This document shows, piece by piece, positions 8,747-17,221 of a stretch of 36,123 nt of DNA (positions are counted from its first letter, which is position 1; each line of letters starts with the position of its first letter). Location of the stretch: the NCBI GenBank assembly GCA_002343505.1, contig DDQZ01000007.1, forward strand, positions 1-36,123, written 5' to 3'. The notes under the pieces were generated by a model, which was given only the letters and a program-made list of their open reading frames with translations, was not told the origin of the DNA and did not search any database. A program made the translations under genes and the position numbers. The stretch is from Verrucomicrobiaceae bacterium UBA2429. Lineage in GTDB: Bacteria > Verrucomicrobiota > Verrucomicrobiia > Verrucomicrobiales > Verrucomicrobiaceae.

Positions 8747-9316
8747 ATGGAACCAGCCCCCGCACCTGCCATCCAGCTCACCGAGGCCAACTGGCGGCAG
8801 ACGCTCGGCGAATTGTGCGCCAGCCTGGGCAGCGTCAGCCGGCCGGTGCTGCTGTGCGTGTGCGGAAAGCCCGGCTCGGGCAAGACGACCCTGGCGAAGA
8901 TCATCCGCAAGGAGGGCCTGCCCGGCATCCCGCCCCGGCGGGTGTGCGTGATTGACGACGGCGTGATCTCGGTGCCGGTGCTGTGGTTCTTCCGCAAGCG
9001 GGTGCGCTTTCACTCGAAGGAGCGGGATAATTTGAAGCCCTTCCAGCCCTGGCTGCGCGGCCGGCAGCTCGTGGTCTATGTGGGCGCCTCCCCGCACCGC
9101 CGGCTGGACCGGTGCGATGTGGCCCTGCGCATCCGCTGCCCGGATGAGGAGCGGCTGCGCCGGCTCGTCCACCGCAACGAGGACGGCGAGCAGCGCTTCC
9201 TGAAGACGCGGGATGTCTCGGACGAGGTGATGATCGCCGCGGATCACGTCTTCGACATGCCGGCCCTGGGCACGGAGTGCCTGGCGGGGGAGGTCGGCAC
9301 ATCTGTGACGGCGTGA
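8747..9316 (+). CDS. Small P-loop kinase-like NTPase
   Basis: A 189 aa cytoplasmic protein with a Walker A motif CGKPGSGKTT near residues 40-49, preceded by a hydrophobic beta strand (VLLCV), and an acidic strand VCVIDDG that could serve as Walker B. The later segment LRIRCPDEERLRRLVHRNE resembles the lid region of small nucleoside or shikimate-type kinases. The ATG at 8747 is preferred to the in-frame GTG at 8723, but neither has a clear ribosome binding site. The substrate cannot be named from the sequence. The 223 bp upstream, shared with the divergent PelA-like gene, contain only the AT-rich inverted repeat. The downstream gene on the same strand starts 85 bp later and has no evident functional link. 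Confidence 0.7.
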   Translation: MEPAPAPAIQLTEANWRQTLGELCASLGSVSRPVLLCVCGKPGSGKTTLAKIIRKEGLPGIPPRRVCVIDDGVISVPVLWFFRKRVRFHSKERDNLKPFQPWLRGRQLVVYVGASPHRRLDRCDVALRIRCPDEERLRRLVHRNEDGEQRFLKTRDVSDEVMIAADHVFDMPALGTECLAGEVGTSVTA

Positions 9317-9401
9317 GGCATGGGGTGCGAAGGAAAAACGCGCCGGTCCGCGTTTGAGACTTTCCATTTCCGGGCGAACGCCCTATTTCCATCCACACCG
9401 C

Positions 9402-10586
9402 ATGAAATCCATCCTCACCGCCGCCGCGCTCACCCTGGCCCTCAGTGCCCAGGCCGCCGACACCATCAAGCTCACCCGCATCCATGAGTCCCTGGAGACG
9501 CCCTTCCCCGTGGCGCTCATCATCCCGGAGGACGGCAGCGGGCGCGAGTTCCTGGCGCTGCAGCGGGGGCAAGTCCTCATCCTGCCGAAGCAGGAGGGTG
9601 GCGCGGCCAAAACTTTCCTCGACCTCAGCGGGCGCGAGATGGAGGCGGCGAACGGCAAGTTCGAGGAAGGGCTCAACGGCCTGGCCTTCCACCCGAAGTT
9701 CAAGGACAACGGCCTCTTCTACCTGGCCTACACCCTCCAGAAGCCGAAGCGCCTCGTCATCAGCGAGATGAAGGCCAGCGCCGCCGACGCCGACAAGGCG
9801 GACGAGGGCACCGAGCGCGTGCTTCTGGAGATCCCTCTCGTGAACTGGAACCACCACGGCGGCAACATCCTCTTCGGCCCCGACGGCTTCCTCTACATCG
9901 GCGTGGGCGACACCTCGAAGCGCAATGACGAGCTGAAGATGGCCCAGCTCAACGCCGTCCTGGTCGGCAAAATCCTGCGCATAGACGTGGACAGCCGCGA
10001 GTACCACGGGCGCTACGGCATTCCCGCCGACAACCCCTTTGCCGACGGCGTGAACGCCCTGCCGCAGATCTACGCTTACGGCATCCGCAACCCCTGGGGG
10101 CTGCACTTCGACTCGCAGGGCCGCTTCTGGATGGCCGACGTGGGCCAGGACCTGTGGGAGGAGATCAACCTCGTCGTCAAAGGCGGCAACTACGGCTGGA
10201 GCTTCCGCGAGGGCGCGCGCGCCTTCCCCCTGCGCACGGACGCCGCCCCGGAGGGTGTGGAGCTGATTGACCCCGTGCATGAGTACCACCACGGCGACGG
10301 CCTGAGCATCACCGGCGGCATCACTTACACCGGCAAGGGCGCGCCGGAGCTGGCCGGAGCCTATGTGTACGGCGACTTCGTGCTGGGCAAAATCTGGGCG
10401 CTGCGCCTCGGCGCGGACGGCAAGGTCCAGAGCAACGACCTCCTCTACACCAGCCCGCAGACCCCGCCCACCGACCCGAAGAAAAAGCCCATGGTGCATG
10501 TGAAGCCCACCGCCTTCTGCGCCGACACCCGGGGCGAGCTCATCGTGCTCGACTGGAACGGCGCCCTTTACCGCGTGGGGAAATGA
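9402..10586 (+). CDS. Secreted PQQ-dependent sugar dehydrogenase-type beta-propeller
   Basis: A 394 aa protein with a clean signal peptide (ATG at 9402, cleavage near ALSAQA-AD) and a six-bladed propeller of the GSDH/sorbosone dehydrogenase family (soluble glucose dehydrogenase-like). Recognisable motifs include GLAFHPKF, NHHGGNILFGPDGFLYIGVGD with the conserved His-Gly pair, YAYGIRNPWG, GQDLWEEIN, NYGWSFREG and GAYVYGDF. Family members oxidise sugars in the periplasm using PQQ, but many verrucomicrobial homologues are uncharacterised and no PQQ synthesis genes are present here. Length is close to that of the single-domain family. The in-frame extension back to 9354 is ignored because it would precede the signal peptide. 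The TauE/SafE-like gene follows after 20 bp, suggesting co-transcription. Confidence 0.88.
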   Translation: MKSILTAAALTLALSAQAADTIKLTRIHESLETPFPVALIIPEDGSGREFLALQRGQVLILPKQEGGAAKTFLDLSGREMEAANGKFEEGLNGLAFHPKFKDNGLFYLAYTLQKPKRLVISEMKASAADADKADEGTERVLLEIPLVNWNHHGGNILFGPDGFLYIGVGDTSKRNDELKMAQLNAVLVGKILRIDVDSREYHGRYGIPADNPFADGVNALPQIYAYGIRNPWGLHFDSQGRFWMADVGQDLWEEINLVVKGGNYGWSFREGARAFPLRTDAAPEGVELIDPVHEYHHGDGLSITGGITYTGKGAPELAGAYVYGDFVLGKIWALRLGADGKVQSNDLLYTSPQTPPTDPKKKPMVHVKPTAFCADTRGELIVLDWNGALYRVGK

Positions 10587-10606
10587 ATTGAGCCCGTCCC
10601 CGGACC

Positions 10607-10978
10607 GTGACCACCGCCCTCCTGCTCAAGTGCCTCGGCATCGGCGTCCTCAGCGGCGTGGTGGCCGCCCTCTGCGGCGTGGGCGGCGGCGTGGTCATGG
10701 TGCCCGCCTTCGTCGCCCTGCTGGCGCTGCCGCAAAAGACCGCCGTGGCCACCAGCCTGGCCATCATCATCCCCACCGCCCTCATGGCCACCACGCAGAA
10801 CGCCCGCCACGGCCTCGTGGACTGGCGTGTGGCCGTCGTCACCGCGGTCTCGGCCTCCGTCTTCGCCTACTTCGGCTCCGGCTGGATGCGCGCCATGAGC
10901 AATGAATCCCTCACCCGCATCTTCGGCGCCGTCCTGCTCGTCTTCGGCGCGCGCATGTTGTGGCTGGGGAAGGCGTGA
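10607..10978 (+). CDS. Half-size TauE/SafE-family membrane protein
   Basis: A 123 aa membrane protein with four hydrophobic helices and the TauE/SafE signature GVVAALCGVGGGVVMVP near residues 17-33, followed by TAVATSLAIIIPTAL. TauE/SafE proteins are sulfite, sulfoacetate or other organic-anion exporters of about 250 aa built from two such halves. This protein is one repeat long, so it would have to dimerise to form a full transporter. The start is GTG (10607), since no in-frame ATG precedes the conserved region. It follows the sugar dehydrogenase by 20 bp. The substrate is unknown. Confidence 0.8.
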   Translation: MTTALLLKCLGIGVLSGVVAALCGVGGGVVMVPAFVALLALPQKTAVATSLAIIIPTALMATTQNARHGLVDWRVAVVTAVSASVFAYFGSGWMRAMSNESLTRIFGAVLLVFGARMLWLGKA

Positions 10979-11135
10979 GCGCCCTGTGAAACCGGGTGCT
11001 CAAGGATGGCAGTGGCCCTCGAAAACCGGCGGGCATCAAGTATCGTCCGTCTCATTCAAAGCAGAATCCCCCATGCCCAGGGCGGCAACCCGGATGATGA
11101 AGACCGCGTTATTGTGGGGCTGATTTTTTCCTCAG

Positions 11136-14100
11136 ATGGTCCCGCGTCACATCATTTTGCTCCTGCTAACACTGCCCGCTTTGGCGGATGACAGCGTGAG
11201 CTTCAGCCACGAGATCCTGCCCTTGCTCTCGGAGAACTGCCTGAGCTGCCACGGGCCTGACGAGGCGCAGCGCAAGGCTGACCTGCGTCTGGACACGCGT
11301 GAGGGCGCGCTGGAGGTGATCGTGCCGGGCCGTCCTGCGGAAAGCAGCCTGCTGGAGCGCATCGTCTCGACGGACGCGGATGAGGTGATGCCGCCGCCGA
11401 CGTCGCACAAGCCGCCGCTGACGGCGGAGCAGGCTGAGCTGCTGCGGCGCTGGATCGCCGAGGGAGCGCCCTGGGGCAGGCATTGGGCGTTCGAGAAGCC
11501 GGTGAAGGCGCCCATGCCAGCGTCCGCGCCGGAAATCACCCACCCCATAGACCGGCTGCTCTCGGCGCGGCTGGAAAAGCGCGGCCTTTCCCTGGCGCCG
11601 CCCGCGCCTCCGCACACGCTGGCGCGGCGCATGACTTTCGCCCTCACAGGGCTGCCCTCCGCAGAGGCGGATGCGGCGGATTTTTCACCGGAGCGCCTGG
11701 CAGCCCGCCTGCTGGCCTCGCCTCATTTCGGCGAGCGCCTGGCGATGTGGTGGCTGGACGCGGCGCGCTACTCGGACACGGACGGCTTCCAGGCGGATGC
11801 CACGCGCACGAACTGGCCCTGGCGCGACTGGGTGACGCGCGCGTTCAATGACAACATGCCCTTTGACGAGTTCACCCGCCTCCAGTTCGCGGGCGACCTG
11901 CTGCCGGAGGCGACGGCGGAGCAAAAGCTGGCGACATGCTTCCACCGCAACCACATGACCAACGGCGAGGGCGGGCGCGATCCGGAGGAGTCGCGCGTGG
12001 ATTATGTGCTGGACCGCGTGAACACGACAGGCGCGGTCTGGCTCGGCCTCACACTCGGCTGCGCGCAGTGCCACTCGCACAAGTTCGATCCCGTGAGCCA
12101 TGCGGACTACTACCGGATGACGGCTTTCTTCAACAGCATTGACGAGGATGGGAAGGCGGGGAAAGGGGCCAAACCCTACCTCCCCTACAAGTCGCCGCTC
12201 GCACCCGCAGCCGTGGCGGAGGCGCGCCAGCTTGTGGAGCAGCGCCGCCCTTTGGAGCAGGCAGCGCGGAGCGAGGCGCAGGTGCCATTCGAGCACTGGC
12301 TGGAGGCGCAGGCGGCGCGTGTCGCCGGCGGCTTCAATGCCTGGCACACGCTCAAAGGGCGGCTGGAATCCAGCGAGGGCACGCTTTTGCAGCAGGACGA
12401 GGAGGGGATCGTGCGCGCGGGCGGGCCGAACCCGCGCCAGGACGACTACCGCCTGGCCGGCGCGGTGGGGCTGGCACGCGTCACCGGCTTCCGCCTGGAG
12501 GTGCTGCCGGACGCGGCCCACACCGGCGGCGGTCTTTCACGCGGGGAGAAGGGCGAATTCATCCTGACCAACGTGAAGGCGCAGGTTCTCACGCTCGGCA
12601 GCTCGCAGATGCGGGAGCTGGTGATGAGCGGCGCGGTGGCCGATGTCAGCGCGGACAAGAAGGGCAAAAAAGACTATGGCGATGTGAAGGACACCCTGGA
12701 TGACGATCCGCGCAACGGCTGGACCACCGAGGGCGCGGACCGCGCGCAGCCGCACACGGCGGTTTTTGCCTTGAAGGAGCCGTGGATTCCGCAGCCGGAC
12801 GAGGAACTGCTCATCGAACTCAAGCACCGCTCCACACTGGGGGATGCGAACATCGGCAAATTCCGCGTCTCCCTCACCGACCAGCCGGGCGAGGCCGTTC
12901 GCAGCCTGGCGCGCGCGCCGCTGGAGGACCTGGCCTTTGCCGGCGGCGATGCGCGGCGCGTCCCGGCCGCTTTGCGGGAGAGGCTCTTCGCGCAGTTTCT
13001 CGAAGACCATGCGCCCTATCAGGAAGCCAAAGCCGCTCTCGACCGCGCGGAGACCCAACTCCAGGAGTTCACCGCCGCCGCCAGCTCGCTGGATGTGATG
13101 GTGCTCGCCGAGCGCAAGGAGCCGCGCGCCACGCATGTCCTGTTGCGCGGCGAGTGGGACAAGCACGGGGAAAAAGTCGCCCCTGGAGCGCCGGCGGAGA
13201 TCGCGCCCTGGCTGGAAAGCGCGCGCGCCGACCGACTCGGATTGGCGGAGTGGATCGTGTCGCGGGAAAATCCGCTCACCGCGCGGGTGATCGTGAATCA
13301 TCTCTGGCAGATGCTCTTCGGCGCCGGCCTGGTGCGCACACCGGGAGACTTCGGCCTGCAAGGCGAGCGCCCGGTTTATCCCGAAATTCTCGACTGGCTG
13401 GCGGTGGAGTTCATGGACAGCGGCTGGGATGTGAAACACATCCTTCGCCTCATCGTCACGAGTCGCGCATTCCAGCAATCCAGTTCTGACAGGCCGGTTA
13501 GCCTGTCCGGTGATGCCGCCGCTGCCGCGCAGTCGCTCACCGCGCTGGATCCGGACAACCGCCTGCTCGCCCGTGGTCCGCGTTTCAGGCATCCTAGCTG
13601 GATGCTGCGGGATGCCGCCTTGAGCGCGTCCGGCCTGCTCAATCCCGCCCTCGGCGGACCGCCCGTGCGCCCGCCGCAGCCGCCGGGTGTGTGGGAGGAG
13701 AACTTCATGGGCCGCTTCACTTATGTGCCCAGCGAGGGCGGCGCGCGCCACCGGCGCACCTTGTATGCCTTCTGGCGGAGGAGCGTTGCGCCTACCTTTT
13801 TGTTCGACAGCGCCCAGCGCCGAGTGTGCGAGGTGGCCGTGACGCGCACCAACACGCCCTTGCAGGCGCTGACCCTGCTCAATGACCTCTCCTACCTGGA
13901 GGCCGCCCGCGCCCTGGCAGCCGCCGCCGCGCGTTCCGAGCAGGATGAGGCGGCGCGCCTTCAGCACCTGCACCGGCGCGTGCTCACCCGCGCCGCGGAA
14001 CCTCGGGAACTGGCTGTGCTTGCCCGCGAGCATCAGCGCGCTTTGGCGCATTATGACATGCGGCCGGACGAGGCCGCCGTGTTTCTTGAGGAAAAGCCCG

Positions 14101-14189
14101 GCTCCTCCCCCGATCAGCCTGCGCGCGCCGCCCTGGCCGTCATCGCCAGCCTGCTGCTCAACCTCGACGAGGCTGTGACTCAGGAATAG
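11136..14189 (+). CDS. Planctomycete-type cytochrome c protein with DUF1549 and DUF1553
   Basis: A 1017 aa secreted protein. A short signal peptide (about 1-17, ending ALA) is followed by a Planctomycete cytochrome c domain with haem motif CLSCH (about residue 34). DUF1549 (about 130-330) contains a second CxxCH in GCAQCHSHKFDP. A middle region of about 240 residues has beta-sandwich character and may be a carbohydrate-binding insert. DUF1553 (about 690-1000) carries LTARVIVNHLWQMLFG and TNTPLQALTLLND. These proteins are abundant in Verrucomicrobia and Planctomycetes and are linked to breakdown of complex polysaccharides; their reaction is not established. The usual partner, a DUF1501 protein, is not adjacent. 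A second, diverged copy lies at 18450-21275. The ATG at 11136 directly begins the signal peptide. It converges with the prepilin peptidase gene across a 78-bp gap in which I see no terminator. Confidence 0.9.
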   Translation: MVPRHIILLLLTLPALADDSVSFSHEILPLLSENCLSCHGPDEAQRKADLRLDTREGALEVIVPGRPAESSLLERIVSTDADEVMPPPTSHKPPLTAEQAELLRRWIAEGAPWGRHWAFEKPVKAPMPASAPEITHPIDRLLSARLEKRGLSLAPPAPPHTLARRMTFALTGLPSAEADAADFSPERLAARLLASPHFGERLAMWWLDAARYSDTDGFQADATRTNWPWRDWVTRAFNDNMPFDEFTRLQFAGDLLPEATAEQKLATCFHRNHMTNGEGGRDPEESRVDYVLDRVNTTGAVWLGLTLGCAQCHSHKFDPVSHADYYRMTAFFNSIDEDGKAGKGAKPYLPYKSPLAPAAVAEARQLVEQRRPLEQAARSEAQVPFEHWLEAQAARVAGGFNAWHTLKGRLESSEGTLLQQDEEGIVRAGGPNPRQDDYRLAGAVGLARVTGFRLEVLPDAAHTGGGLSRGEKGEFILTNVKAQVLTLGSSQMRELVMSGAVADVSADKKGKKDYGDVKDTLDDDPRNGWTTEGADRAQPHTAVFALKEPWIPQPDEELLIELKHRSTLGDANIGKFRVSLTDQPGEAVRSLARAPLEDLAFAGGDARRVPAALRERLFAQFLEDHAPYQEAKAALDRAETQLQEFTAAASSLDVMVLAERKEPRATHVLLRGEWDKHGEKVAPGAPAEIAPWLESARADRLGLAEWIVSRENPLTARVIVNHLWQMLFGAGLVRTPGDFGLQGERPVYPEILDWLAVEFMDSGWDVKHILRLIVTSRAFQQSSSDRPVSLSGDAAAAAQSLTALDPDNRLLARGPRFRHPSWMLRDAALSASGLLNPALGGPPVRPPQPPGVWEENFMGRFTYVPSEGGARHRRTLYAFWRRSVAPTFLFDSAQRRVCEVAVTRTNTPLQALTLLNDLSYLEAARALAAAAARSEQDEAARLQHLHRRVLTRAAEPRELAVLAREHQRALAHYDMRPDEAAVFLEEKPGSSPDQPARAALAVIASLLLNLDEAVTQE

Positions 14190-14267
14190 GGAAGTGTGTT
14201 GATGCACAGGCTTCAGCCGATCTGAAAAATTGCGCCAAAGCCCGGACACCAGGCACAGAAGTGACGG

Positions 14268-15413
14268 CTACAGATGCAACCGGCTCGTGTACCACGCCAC
14301 AGCCGCGGGGCCGTAGAAAATCCAGAGCATGGCTCCGGCGGCGAGGTAGGGGCCGAAGGGCAGCTTGCCACCCCACGCCGCCATTCCGACGAGGCGCGTG
14401 CCGCCTGACACCAGCGTGCCCAGCACCGAGGCGGCCAGGATGGTGAAAAGCACGGCCTGCCAGCCGCAGAAAGAGCCGATCATCATCAGAAAGAGCACAT
14501 CGCCGAAGCCCATCGCCTCGCGCGGGATCACCACCTCGCTGGTGGTGCCCTCCAGGAGCGTCACGCCCTCCAGGTTGTATTCCTCCATCTTCCCGTCCGG
14601 CCCGCGCACCTTGAGTTTCTCCATCCACAGCTCGGCGGTCACATTATTCCACTCGCTCTGATTGGTCTTCAATCTCGCGCAGGAGATCACAAGACGGTCG
14701 CTGGCGCGCATAAACAAATCCTCCCACGAGTAGGTCTCCCCGGCCAGAGTCACCACCGGCGGCAGTGTGTCGTCCGGTTGCGTCACGCTCCATGCCTCCT
14801 GCTTGTCAAAGCGGTATTTCTTTCTGCCGAAGGCCAGCTTTCCCAGCTCCACCACCAGCCACAGGCTGCCCAGGCCCAGCGCGCCGCTGCCGAGCGAGAA
14901 AAGAAAGCCGCGCAGGTGCGTCACCTGGCCCACCAGCTCCGGCACAAAAGTCGCGCACACCAGGCCCGCCAGCGTGCCGCCCAGCGTGATGCTGTGCGGC
15001 AGGATGAAGTGCTCAATGTCAATGAAAGTGCCCGCGACCAAAAGCGCCGTAAACACCCACAGGCAAAGCACCTGCGGCCCCCACTGCGCCGCCAGCGCCC
15101 AGTCACCGCCGAACTGCCGGAACACCGCGTAAAACAGCAGCCCGGTCAGCACCTCCACGCCCACATAACGCGCGGAGATGGGCGCGCCGCAGTTCGCGCA
15201 CTTGCCGCGCAGCGTCAGCCAGCTCAGCACCGGAATGTTTCGCCACCAGGGGATCTGGTATTTGCACGAAGGGCAGAAGGAGCGGCGCGGTTCATTGACG
15301 GAAAGTCCGCGCGGCAGCCGGTAGATCACCACATTGAGAAACGAGCCGATGCCCGCCCCAAGAAAGAAGACGATGAAATGCAGTAGGGCGACGAGAAGCT
15401 GGTATCGGGTCAT
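14268..15413 (-). CDS. Prepilin peptidase (A24 family) with a large insertion
   Basis: An inner-membrane aspartic protease of 381 aa that would cleave and N-methylate type IV prepilins or pseudopilins. The start is the ATG at 15413, followed by a hydrophobic helix and the family motif GSFLNVVIYRLP (about 23-34). The methylase-domain zinc cysteines are present as CPSC and CANC (47, 50, 72, 75). The two catalytic aspartates are predicted as D132 in FIDIEHFILPHS and D305 in GFGDVLFLM. The family normally reads LPD and GxGDxK at these sites, so both motifs are slightly altered. About 100 mostly hydrophilic residues (about 200-300) separate the two halves, where typical members (250-290 aa) have a short loop. 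It follows the sulfatase gene after 145 bp on the same strand. It could serve the secretin at 556-2823. Confidence 0.9.
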   Translation of the reverse strand: MTRYQLLVALLHFIVFFLGAGIGSFLNVVIYRLPRGLSVNEPRRSFCPSCKYQIPWWRNIPVLSWLTLRGKCANCGAPISARYVGVEVLTGLLFYAVFRQFGGDWALAAQWGPQVLCLWVFTALLVAGTFIDIEHFILPHSITLGGTLAGLVCATFVPELVGQVTHLRGFLFSLGSGALGLGSLWLVVELGKLAFGRKKYRFDKQEAWSVTQPDDTLPPVVTLAGETYSWEDLFMRASDRLVISCARLKTNQSEWNNVTAELWMEKLKVRGPDGKMEEYNLEGVTLLEGTTSEVVIPREAMGFGDVLFLMMIGSFCGWQAVLFTILAASVLGTLVSGGTRLVGMAAWGGKLPFGPYLAAGAMLWIFYGPAAVAWYTSRLHL

Positions 15414-15558
15414 GCGCTGCGGAAATCTGGCCCCGTCCGCGCGGCCCGGCAAGACGCGAATGGCGGCGGGCGCGGGCTGCGCGCCGTGACACCGGCGGTC
15501 TTGTTTCCCAGGATTTGGCGGGACTCCAGGGAAGGCGGGGCGGGCAGGAGTGTCCGCG

Positions 15559-17070
15559 TCACGGCTGCTTTTTCTTTTTTGCCGGCGGCCCCATTGGCAG
15601 CGCTTCCGGGTGGCGCGCAAGGATGGCGCGCAGCCTTGCCACGGTCTCCGGCTGCTGCGTGGCGAGATTTTCGCGCTCCAGGGGGTCGGCCTCATAATCG
15701 TAGAGTTCGATCTCGGCGGTTTCGGGCGCGGCGCCCGGAGTCTTCCACTCGACAAGGCGGTGCCGCTCCGTGCGGATGGCGCGGCCGAGTTTTTGTTTTG
15801 GAAAACAATGGAAGGCATGATCGCGGACGCGCGCGTTGGGATCGCGCAGCACCGGATCGAGGCTCACACCATCCACCGGCTGAGGACCGGACGGCGCGGG
15901 AAGACCCGCCAGCGCGGCCAGTGTGGGGAAGATGTCCACGGTCTCCGCAAGCTGGCGCGTGCTGGAGCCTGGTTTGGCCACTCCAGGCGCGATGATGACG
16001 AGAGGGATGCGGTTCGCCTGCTCGTAGTTGGTGTGCTTGGTCCAGATGCCAAGATCGCCGAGGTGAAAGCCGTGGTCGCCCCACAAAACGACAAGGGTTT
16101 CCTCCGCCAGGCCGAGGCGGTCCAGCGCGTCCATCACCCTGCCGATCTGCGCGTCCACATAGCTCGTGCTGGCATAATAGCCGTGGATGAGCCTGCGCTT
16201 GAGTTCCGGGGAAAACGCCGCGTCATCTCTTTCAGGCACAGGATCATATGCCGCGATCTCGCCGCCGCGTTTGCGCGCCACCAGGGGAGATCCCGCCGGA
16301 TGCTCCTCGAACTCTGGCTGCGGCAGCTTCGCCGGATCGTGCATGTCCCAGTAGGATTTCGGAGCGCAAAATGGCAGATGCGGACGCACGAAGCCTGCGG
16401 CGATGAAAAATGGCGTGCCATTTTCTTTGCGGCGCCGCGCCGCCGCGCCCAGCCGCCTGACCGTCTCCGCAGCCACCCGCCCGTCGGCATAGTCCTCGTC
16501 ACCGGCCGCCGGGGCTTCGAAAGCGGTCCCGCGCGGCAGGCTTCGTATCTGGTCGAGCTTCTGGTTGGTGAACAGAGCCTCCTCGCGCGTGAGTTGTCCG
16601 CCCTGAGTGCTGGCGGGGTCGAGGTATTCGATGACTTTGTCTTTGAAATGAGGCACGCTGAAGGATTGCGGGTCGCCCTCGTTGCCGTGGCCGATATGAA
16701 AGACCTTGCCGATGGACTCCGTGCGGTGGCCGCCATGCCGGGCGAAGTGCTGCGGCATCGTCACCGCGTCCGGCAAACGCTCGCGCAGCCGGCTGCCGAG
16801 TCCGTAGAGTGCGGTGCTCGTGGACCGGGAGCCGAGCATGAGATTGAAGCGCGAGGGCGCGCACACGGCCTGGTTGCAGTAGGCCAGATCAAAGCGCATC
16901 CCGCGCGCGGCCAGGCGGTCCATGTGCGGCGTCTTCGCGCGCGTGTCGCCATAACAGCCCAGCGCGGGCTTCAGATCATCCACAAGGATGAGCAGCACAT
17001 TCGGCGGCGCCGCTTCAAGCCAGCACGGGAAAAACAAAGCGGCGAACGGCAGGAGACTTTTCATTCCCAT
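15559..17070 (-). CDS. Secreted sulfatase, iduronate-2-sulfatase-like
   Basis: A 503 aa type I sulfatase that would remove sulfate esters from polysaccharides outside the cytoplasm. The ATG at 17070 gives a signal peptide ending near LEAA; an ATG two codons later (17064) is equally possible. Metal-binding VDDLKP lies at about 30-35. The formylglycine site is CAPSR with Cys at about 70, the Cys type matured by FGE or anSME. GKVFHIGHG and GDHGFHLGD supply further active-site residues, and ELYDYEADPLERENLA is the usual C-terminal motif. The overall pattern matches the S1_7 (iduronate-2-sulfatase-like) group, but the substrate is not certain. It lies 143 bp downstream of the esterase gene on the same strand, fitting a polysaccharide-degradation cluster. 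Confidence 0.92.
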   Translation of the reverse strand: MGMKSLLPFAALFFPCWLEAAPPNVLLILVDDLKPALGCYGDTRAKTPHMDRLAARGMRFDLAYCNQAVCAPSRFNLMLGSRSTSTALYGLGSRLRERLPDAVTMPQHFARHGGHRTESIGKVFHIGHGNEGDPQSFSVPHFKDKVIEYLDPASTQGGQLTREEALFTNQKLDQIRSLPRGTAFEAPAAGDEDYADGRVAAETVRRLGAAARRRKENGTPFFIAAGFVRPHLPFCAPKSYWDMHDPAKLPQPEFEEHPAGSPLVARKRGGEIAAYDPVPERDDAAFSPELKRRLIHGYYASTSYVDAQIGRVMDALDRLGLAEETLVVLWGDHGFHLGDLGIWTKHTNYEQANRIPLVIIAPGVAKPGSSTRQLAETVDIFPTLAALAGLPAPSGPQPVDGVSLDPVLRDPNARVRDHAFHCFPKQKLGRAIRTERHRLVEWKTPGAAPETAEIELYDYEADPLERENLATQQPETVARLRAILARHPEALPMGPPAKKKKQP

Positions 17071-17174
17071 GAAGACGGGACAAGGGACGCGCTGTTGCAG
17101 GCATGGAGCCACGCGCGCCTATCGAAAGTGCAACTTGATGAATCGCGGCGAGTGGCCGCATGCGGCGCGGGCGT

Positions 17175-17221
17175 CCCGCTGCCCGTTTCGCAAGACATGG
17201 GTTCGAGTCCAGGTCAGCGGG
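17175..17221. other. Hairpin with a tRNA T-arm-like element
   Basis: CCCGCTG (17175-17181) pairs with CAGCGGG (17215-17221). Inside lies GACATGG...CCAGGTC (17194-17200 and 17209-17215, one mismatch), closing a loop that contains GGTTCGAGTCC, which fits the tRNA B-box consensus on the + strand. The right edge overlaps the last codons of the esterase gene. A complete tRNA cannot be folded, so this is at most a tRNA fragment or a structured 3' element downstream of the esterase gene. Confidence 0.3.

Noticed and set aside
12537..14249. Long - strand open frame opposite the DUF1549/DUF1553 gene.
   Set aside because: Shadow of the + strand gene, which carries the CxxCH haem motifs and conserved DUF1553 segments.
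15414..15818. N-terminal extension of the prepilin peptidase frame up to 15818.
   Set aside because: It would overlap the sulfatase coding region and is not membrane-like; the ATG at 15413 directly precedes the first family helix.
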